Assembly (NCBI RefSeq): GCF_008831285.2
Contig: NC_045139.1
Span: 22,674,412 to 22,738,411 of the forward strand
Origin: Nymphaea colorata
Lineage: Eukaryota > Streptophyta > Magnoliopsida > Nymphaeales > Nymphaeaceae
Length of the DNA stretch: 64,000 bases
Direction of reading: 5' to 3'
Below, in pieces: positions 58,440-64,000 of this stretch; positions within the stretch are counted from its first letter, which is position 1; each line of letters opens with the position of its first letter. The notes beneath the pieces are model-generated. The model saw only the letters and a list, made by a program, of their open reading frames with translations, was not told the origin of the DNA and did not search any database. Both the position numbers and the translations under genes were made by a program.

Positions 58440-59200
58440 TTTCTCAAATTGTTCTATGAGGGATGTTGCCAATTTCTGATAAGGAATCACTTTTTATCCT
58501 TGACTTACCAATCACCATTAACTTGACCGACAACTAGGAGTGAGTCTCAAGAGACATGAGGCTTTGTACTCCACCATGTTGTGTGTACAAGCAAAATTTA
58601 ATTTGAGAGAGTACGGAATCATCTCAATTTCTAAAGTAACGAGAAAGATTCCAATGTTGGCTCCTATAATGCTTTTGAAGCCACCCAAATACATGTCCCA
58701 CAAGGGTTCTTGTTCGATCATCATGATAATGTGAGAAGTCATCATTTGTTTAAAGTTCTTATGATAGGAGAAACTCTACCAATTGATATGCAATGGCTTG
58801 TCCCTTAATTGATTTTTGTGATATATACCCCAGTCATATTGCATCAATAGGACTTGCCACTTCACTATCCTCCCATTCAAGAATTAGTTGTTTGAGGATA
58901 TACTTGAGTGAATTGAGTTTGAATAGAATTTTTACATCACAAGATAGGAGGTAGGGTCTTAATTTCTGATACATTCATACCAGTGCTAGGTAGGTCTTTT
59001 CTATGTGAGACTAATTATTTTTGTATTGTATGTTTGTTTTGCTGACATAGTAGATGACATGTTTTATTTTACATCTATCTTTGTATTGTTCCAAGAAACC
59101 ACCACAAGCTGAGTGATTTACTCTGATGTATAATAATAGTGGTATGTCCAAAACTAGGGGTTTCAAGATTGTAAGATCAACGAGATATTTCTTAATCTTT
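58440..59200 (-). pseudogene. RNase H and archaeal-type RNase H of element B
   Basis: 59160-58830 carries HTSACGGFLEQY, IEKTYLALV and KLRPYLLS, the gypsy RNase H, followed by the connection KSIKGQAIAYQLVEF. 58720-58540 reads a second RNase H in broken frames: the GWLQ/GANIGIFLVTLEIEMIPYSLKLNF block and CTHNMVEYKA. Two RNase H domains in tandem place the element in the Tat lineage. Confidence 0.75.
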
Positions 59201-59205
59201 TCAAA

Positions 59206-60020
59206 TCAATGTTGGCATTCAAGTCCCCATTCAAACTTAACCCTTTTTCTTAAGAGTTGATTGAACAGGTTGCATCTCATGGCCAAATTGGAGATAAATC
59301 TCTTGATTGATTGTTGCAAACTGTGCAGCTCTTTTAGATTAGTGGGTGGCAGCATATTAATGATTGCCTTTGCCCTAGTTGGGTCCATTTCATTCCCTTT
59401 TTTGTGGACCATGAACCCTAGCAATTTTTCATATTCTACTCCAAACACACATTTTGTGGGTTTAATTTGAGTTTGTATTGTAGGAGCCTTTCAAATACTT
59501 GTGAAAAGATATTAATGTTATTTTCCCTTGTCTTCAACTTGATTAGAAGATCATCAATATAAGCATCCATAATGTCATGCATTTGATCATGGAATATGGT
59601 GGTCATTGCCCATTGGTAGGTTGCCCCTATGTTCTTCAGTCTGAAAGGCATCACTGTGTAGCAAAAGGTTCTCCATTGGATTGTGAATGATGTTTTAGGT
59701 TGGTCATATCTGATCAATGTGATTTGCTTATACCTAGAGTTTCCATCCATAAAGGAGAACATTACGTGTCTTACGGTGCTGTCTACCAGCATGTGAATGT
59801 TGGATAATAGATAATCATCATTGCGAGTGGCATTACTCAAATCCCTTAAATCGATGCATAGATTAATTTTGCATTTTTCTTAGCAGCTAATGTGATGTTT
59901 GCTAACCATTTAGGGTAGTTGATTGTTTGAATGAATCTAGCTTTTAATAGGTCTTGGAGTCCTTGCTTGACTTGCCCTTTAAGTTTGGGATCTAATTTTC
60001 TTAGCTTTTGTTTAATTGGC
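59206..60020 (-). pseudogene. Reverse transcriptase of element B
   Basis: KQGLQDLLKARFIQTINYPKW precedes the 134-codon frame 59840-59436, which contains LSNIHMLVDSTVRHVMFSFMDG, KTSFTIQWRTFCYTVMPFRLKN, GATYQWAMTTIFHDQM and the catalytic motif YIDD (59561-59550). The thumb follows in the frame 59448-59206 (KLLGFMVHKKGNEMDPTRAKAI). The YIDD aspartates are intact, but the fingers are broken by stops and frameshifts. Confidence 0.9.
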
Positions 60021-61074
60021 TTGCATTCTGTTTTAAGAGTAACTGGTGCTTGACTAGTTTGGTGTCAAAGACTAGCATGTCTTCATAAGTCCATGCGATG
60101 TTTTGTGAGAAATTCGATAAAATCAGTTTTTTCCTCTAGAGAGAGATTGGTGCCAATTTTTTAGTATTTTTGGATTATCTACAATGATTTCATCGTCTAT
60201 TAATTTCCTCAATTAGGTTATTTACTAAAGGCAATTATTGACCTTATTTTTCTGCTTGAGTGAGCTCTAGATATTCTATTTCTAAGAGCTATTAATTTAT
60301 TTCTTCCAGTGAATTTGATTGCTTTCCTTCAGATGTTATCATGATTCAAAAAATAAAATTGTGAGACAAAAATGCTAGATTCAAAAAAACAAGTCGGATT
60401 GCATATCATTGAGTTTACAAAATGCGACACTTGGTTGTCAACAGAGATGATTTTTTTCTTGAAAAATGAGTAAAACAAAGAAAATAGCATGATTAGTTTT
60501 TGATTGGTGGTGAACATCTACCTATGGTGGTCCCTTTGATAAATGGTACCAGCTTGAGCTCTCATTCTTCTACCACATCCTCATTGTTATGACATCCCAA
60601 AGACGAGTGCCCCACTATCTTGGGATCGTGATAGGTTTTACGATGCCGTTGAAATTTTTCCTGAGGCCAGTAAATGGTTGATATCCTTGTTTCATATATG
60701 AGCTTTAATCCTTTATTGTTTTGGAAGAATTTCTTGAACAGAGGATGAACTTTGTAAGTTAGTCCAGGATCAATGGGCTTGTTGTCTTTGACCACTCATT
60801 TCTTGATGGTCCTTTTCATACATTGTTGTCACCTGAATTCCTTTGGCTCATGGGATACATTGATGCAGAGTGAATGGTACTACTTTGGCCGATTGAATCC
60901 ATGGTTGGCCCAATGAGAAGTTGAAAGATGGTTATATATCCACTATGTGGAATAGAACCTCAAATAAGGTCTTTGCAATCTCCACTTTTAGACGTATGTG
61001 CCCATTGCAGGGCTACCCTTGTCCATCATATATGTGGATTGCAACTGGTGCGAGTGCATATTTCAGCCCTCAGT
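60021..61074 (-). other. Region between protease and RT of element B
   Basis: This degenerate coding region has an open frame 60795-60562 (77 codons). It is expected to be the linker between PR and RT. No separate domain is recognised. Confidence 0.4.
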
Positions 61075-61160
61075 TCCCTAGATTCTATGTTGTTTGAAAC
61101 AGGAAAATTTTTAGACTTGCCCTACCATCAACCAATACATGAGTGACTGTATTGGTCTGG
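61075..61160 (-). pseudogene. Protease active-site region of element B
   Basis: The minus strand reads NTVTHVLVDGRASLKIF, then a stop. The catalytic D is kept, but DGGAS has become DGRAS. It matches THVLVNGGAS of element A. Confidence 0.7.
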
Positions 61161-61429
61161 GTTGTGATTGTAATATAGAAGGCATCATTATGTAGAGCAC
61201 CTCTATTGGGAAGATCTTCATCCATGAAGTATATTGGGTCATTTTGGTATAACTAATACTCCCATTGGTCCTCTTTGTTGGGACTGAATTTTTCAGTCAT
61301 GATGAGGGTTGGAAGCTACTGCCAGTTGTACAGTATTTCTAAAGGCTCTTGGAGTGGAACTAGTAAAGATGTCCTTTCATCTTTCTTGGCCATTAGCTTG
61401 AACAATTTAATTGGAGGTCCTTTTCTACA

Positions 61430-62720
61430 AGTCACCATGACCTACTGTTTAGGTGGGATGGAAGTGTGTCTATCATTGAAATTGTTCCTTTCCATGCTTT
61501 GCGAAAGGATTGGTGATTATTTCTGCCTGTCCATGAGTCAACTTGATCATTTCTTTCCCTGTTTTTGAGTACCAGATGGTCCTTTCTGTCGTGCCACCTT
61601 GCCCTATCGAATTTATAGCATTGGTTTTTATTCCTTCCCATGATGGAGTAGGATTGGCAGCTTTGGGTAATGACAATGTGCCCCTTTTTAGTAGTTCGTC
61701 CAAGATTTCCTCATAAAATTGTTTTGAGGTTGTGAATTTTCTATCATAACTCTATCCTAAGGGTTTGTTCTTGTTATTCTTGTTGTTGTTGTTGTTGTTG
61801 GGTCCAGCTTTGGAGCCCATTTTTTCTTTCTTTGCTGCATTTGCAACAACATTAGCTGGAACATATTGGGCCTTGCTCTTTTTTCCTCTTCTTTATGTTT
61901 CACTGTGATTACTGCATCAAATGCCCCATTCTCTTTGCTAGTTTCAATGCATTCGGCTCTTTCTATCAAGTCAATGAATGACTTTATGAGAGCATTGCAA
62001 ATTAGGCTTCTAAGTGGCTGAGAAAGATCGTTGGTAATCAACCGCAATGCATGAGATTGGGATATTGGATCCATCATTTCATTGCAAGCTAATCTCCATC
62101 TCTGATAAGTCTTTGACCTTTTCTCCTGGCCTTGGTCTAAAGTTGCAGAGAGTTGAAGAAGTTAGAGCAGTTTTCACATTTTGAATGAACCACTCGATGA
62201 ACAAGTTGATCAGTTCATCAAAATTTTTGAGTTATACTGGGTTGACATGTTTCTGGTACCATTGTGCTGCTATGCCATCTAGGCTTTGTAAAAAGCAAGG
62301 AAAAGAGCATGATGACTGTTTTTGAGTTTGTAACACTCGGCCAAGAACATTGCCAAAAGATCTTAGGATCATCCTGGCTATCGAACTTCACAATTTTCTT
62401 TGGCAAGTTCTTGATGTATTTATCATTTTTGAAGCTTTCATAAAGGTCTCGTCTCGCAAATGAAGTTTCATTTGTTTTTTTCTTAAGTAAGATGGCATTA
62501 AGTTTCTTCTCCACCTTTTGGAGTTTGATTTTGATAGGTCCCCCCTTCTTCTTTTTCCCTTTAGGGGTTGTTTTATTGTTTTTCCTACTATTGGTTTCGG
62601 TAGTGATGTTGTTGTAGGTATCATTGTCACTAGATGATGATTCATTCTTCTTTTTATTTTTATCCACCTTTGCTTGCTGTTTGTTGAATCTGAGCATGAA
62701 TTGGTGGAACATCATCTTTT
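61430..62720 (-). pseudogene. Gag of element B
   Basis: 62715-62400 begins MMFHQFMLRFNKQQ and continues to a lysine-rich stretch and YESFKNDKYIKNLPKKIVKFDS, as in gag A. After frame changes, RWRLACNEMMDPISQSHALRL and SLICNALIKSFIDLIE (62110-61960) follow. A TTG run at 61780-61800 matches the CAA repeat of A. Then MDELLKRGTLSLPKAANPTPSW (61703-61635) and the broken knuckle region follow. B is less damaged here than A. Confidence 0.8.
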
Positions 62721-64000
62721 ATTCTTCCTGACCGGATTCAAGGGCCTTTGAGGTTGTGGTAGAGTTTGAGGATGACTTTTCAACTAGGTTGGGAGGAAGT
62801 GTAGTTCTGACTCCATTTCAATCCTTCTTTTTCTATAGGTTTCCACCATAAACTAGATGTTCACTTGAATGAAAAAAAGAAAAGAATGACAAAGATTAGA
62901 AATTTTACAAAATGACATGAGAAACAACTAATGAAAAGGTGTTTGATTTGTCATTGCAATATCAAGATGAGATAATACCGTTCTATAGACTTGATCGACT
63001 ACAATGCATTTGGACTAGATTTTGACCACTAAGTAAGGGTGACTAATGGACAGGTGTCTTCCCAGCATTTGACAAAGTAGACATGGACAAAATACCCCCA
63101 TTATTGTTGAGCTAAGGCGTATGTTCCAGACTACTCTAGATTATCAAGCCCGTGCTCTACGATGGGTCCTTTAGATTTGATGTCATGAGCATTTCTTTGC
63201 TGTGAGAATTGACATTGGCAATGCTTTGTATAGCACTCCACTGTGAAGTAGGGTCCCACGAATAGGCAATCTTTATCTAGATTGTATGTGTATTGTGATT
63301 TGACAACACCTCTATCGAAGAAACCCATACAATGTTTGCTTCATCAACTGGTTCCATTTTTCTCCAGTAGTGTTCCACACTAAACAATCTCCCGTCAGGA
63401 TTATGAAAATGACTAGATTGTGGTCTTGCATGCTCATAAAACTAAGATTATAGGGTGAAGATGCATCCTTCTATTTGGTCTGCATCTCCATTAGGCATTT
63501 GGTAGGTTAATAAGAGATGACATCTCATTTTGTGCAAGGATGGAAACAAATAATTGTTTCCTAGAATTCTATTGCTTTGAAAAATAGTTTTGGACCCCTA
63601 ACAAGCCTTTGTTATATCAAGATCAATGGGTATTGGCCCTTGTTAAGTTTACCTACAGTTTGAGGCTCTCTGTTTCTCCCTTTTCACCCATCGATACACA
63701 GGGACTATTGTCAGTTTGGTACTAATGAGGGGATTTGTTAATCCAATTGGTTGGTCTAGTTGTAAGGCTATATCTTAGACTGAGTGCCAGAAATTGCTTG
63801 GCAATGTGATGACCAAGACTTGGCAGGTAATGGCATTTTTGAAAACTTGAGCACATAAATAGATGTCTCTATTACGTACATTCTTAAGAGATGAGTTTTT
63901 GATACTTAGAGAGCAAACATTGGCATCATACAATCCTAGAATGAGGAAGTGTAAGACTAAGACTAGGAGAGCATGTTTTTTTTCTCCTCAATCAGTCCTA
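62721..64000 (-). other. Leader region of element B
   Basis: This is homologous to 48360-50250 of element A but shorter by roughly 0.6 kb. The open frame 63328-63131 contains CLFVGPYFTVECY, matching CLLLGPYFTVECH in A (49750-49790). The 138-codon frame of A is not preserved here. The window ends before the PBS and 5' LTR. Confidence 0.55.

Larger units (their letters stand above)
52160..64000 (-). mobile_element. Element B: Ty3/gypsy Tat-type retrotransposon, pol nearly full length, runs off right edge
   Basis: Read on the minus strand from 64000: a leader related to A, gag (62720-61430), PR (about 61150-61075), RT (60020-59206), RNase H and a second archaeal-type RNase H (59200-58440), IN (58010-57040), a 1-kb tail and the 3' LTR (56022-52160). 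The PR-RT-RH-aRH-IN order with two RNase H domains is diagnostic of the Tat lineage (Ogre/Retand/Tat). The left flank is TAGGT (52155-52159); the 5' LTR and second target repeat must be right of the window. Coding regions are broken throughout. Confidence 0.85.

Noticed and set aside
1-64000. CRISPR arrays, operons, rRNA or tRNA genes, organelle DNA insertions
   Set aside because: Nothing in the sequence resembles them; the repeats found are transposon-derived, minisatellite or simple sequence repeats.

Overview
This is a stretch of nuclear DNA from a flowering plant, dominated by transposable elements, with one apparently intact gene. The plant origin is shown by a four-exon xyloglucan endotransglucosylase/hydrolase (XTH) gene, a RhoGDI gene copy with introns, a TIR-type (TNL) disease-resistance pseudogene, and Ty1/copia, Ty3/gypsy, hAT and CACTA-like elements typical of angiosperms. 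A TIR domain of TNL type argues against a grass or other monocot, where TNL genes are largely absent. I cannot name the species.

Layout. 1-1236: degenerate hAT transposase (minus), running off the left edge. 2253-20662: one very large non-autonomous Ty3/gypsy Tat-type element (minus, called C here). It has LTRs of about 3.7 kb, a non-coding interior of about 2.5 kb, a PBS and a PPT. It landed inside a tandem array of ~190-210 bp units, which now lies on both sides of it (2058-2247 and 20663-21230). Its right LTR is split by about 8.4 kb of later DNA (11189 to ~19582) holding hAT-like GGATTCGGAT-rich arms, a RhoGDI pseudogene and a deleted chromovirus. 21765-22607: TNL first exon, cut by a 419-bp solo LTR. 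24505-26048: a CACTA-like end and a copia pol remnant with its 3' LTR. 27805-29829: a short LTR element with 708-bp LTRs and a perfect 5-bp target duplication. 30560-32890: two copia RT remnants facing each other. 34090-34463: a CACTA-like terminus. 35735-36941: the XTH gene (minus). 39232-40022: a 791-bp non-autonomous hAT element with a perfect 8-bp target duplication.

43886-64000: two related Tat elements in opposite orientation. Element A (plus) has a 4.3-kb 5' LTR, PBS, a leader reading frame, gag and protease, and stops abruptly at 52159. Element B (minus) begins there with its 3' LTR (52160-56022), followed backwards by IN, two RNase H domains, RT, PR and gag, and leaves the window. 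B most likely inserted into A.

All transposon coding regions carry stops, frameshifts or changed catalytic residues, so none looks autonomous. The XTH gene is the only locus for which I can build a complete uninterrupted coding sequence with consensus splice sites. Nothing here resembles a new enzymatic or defence system. The interest lies in how the nested insertions can be reconstructed, a possible transposon-captured RhoGDI copy, the precise solo-LTR disruption of a resistance gene, and reading frames downstream of LTR TATA boxes.
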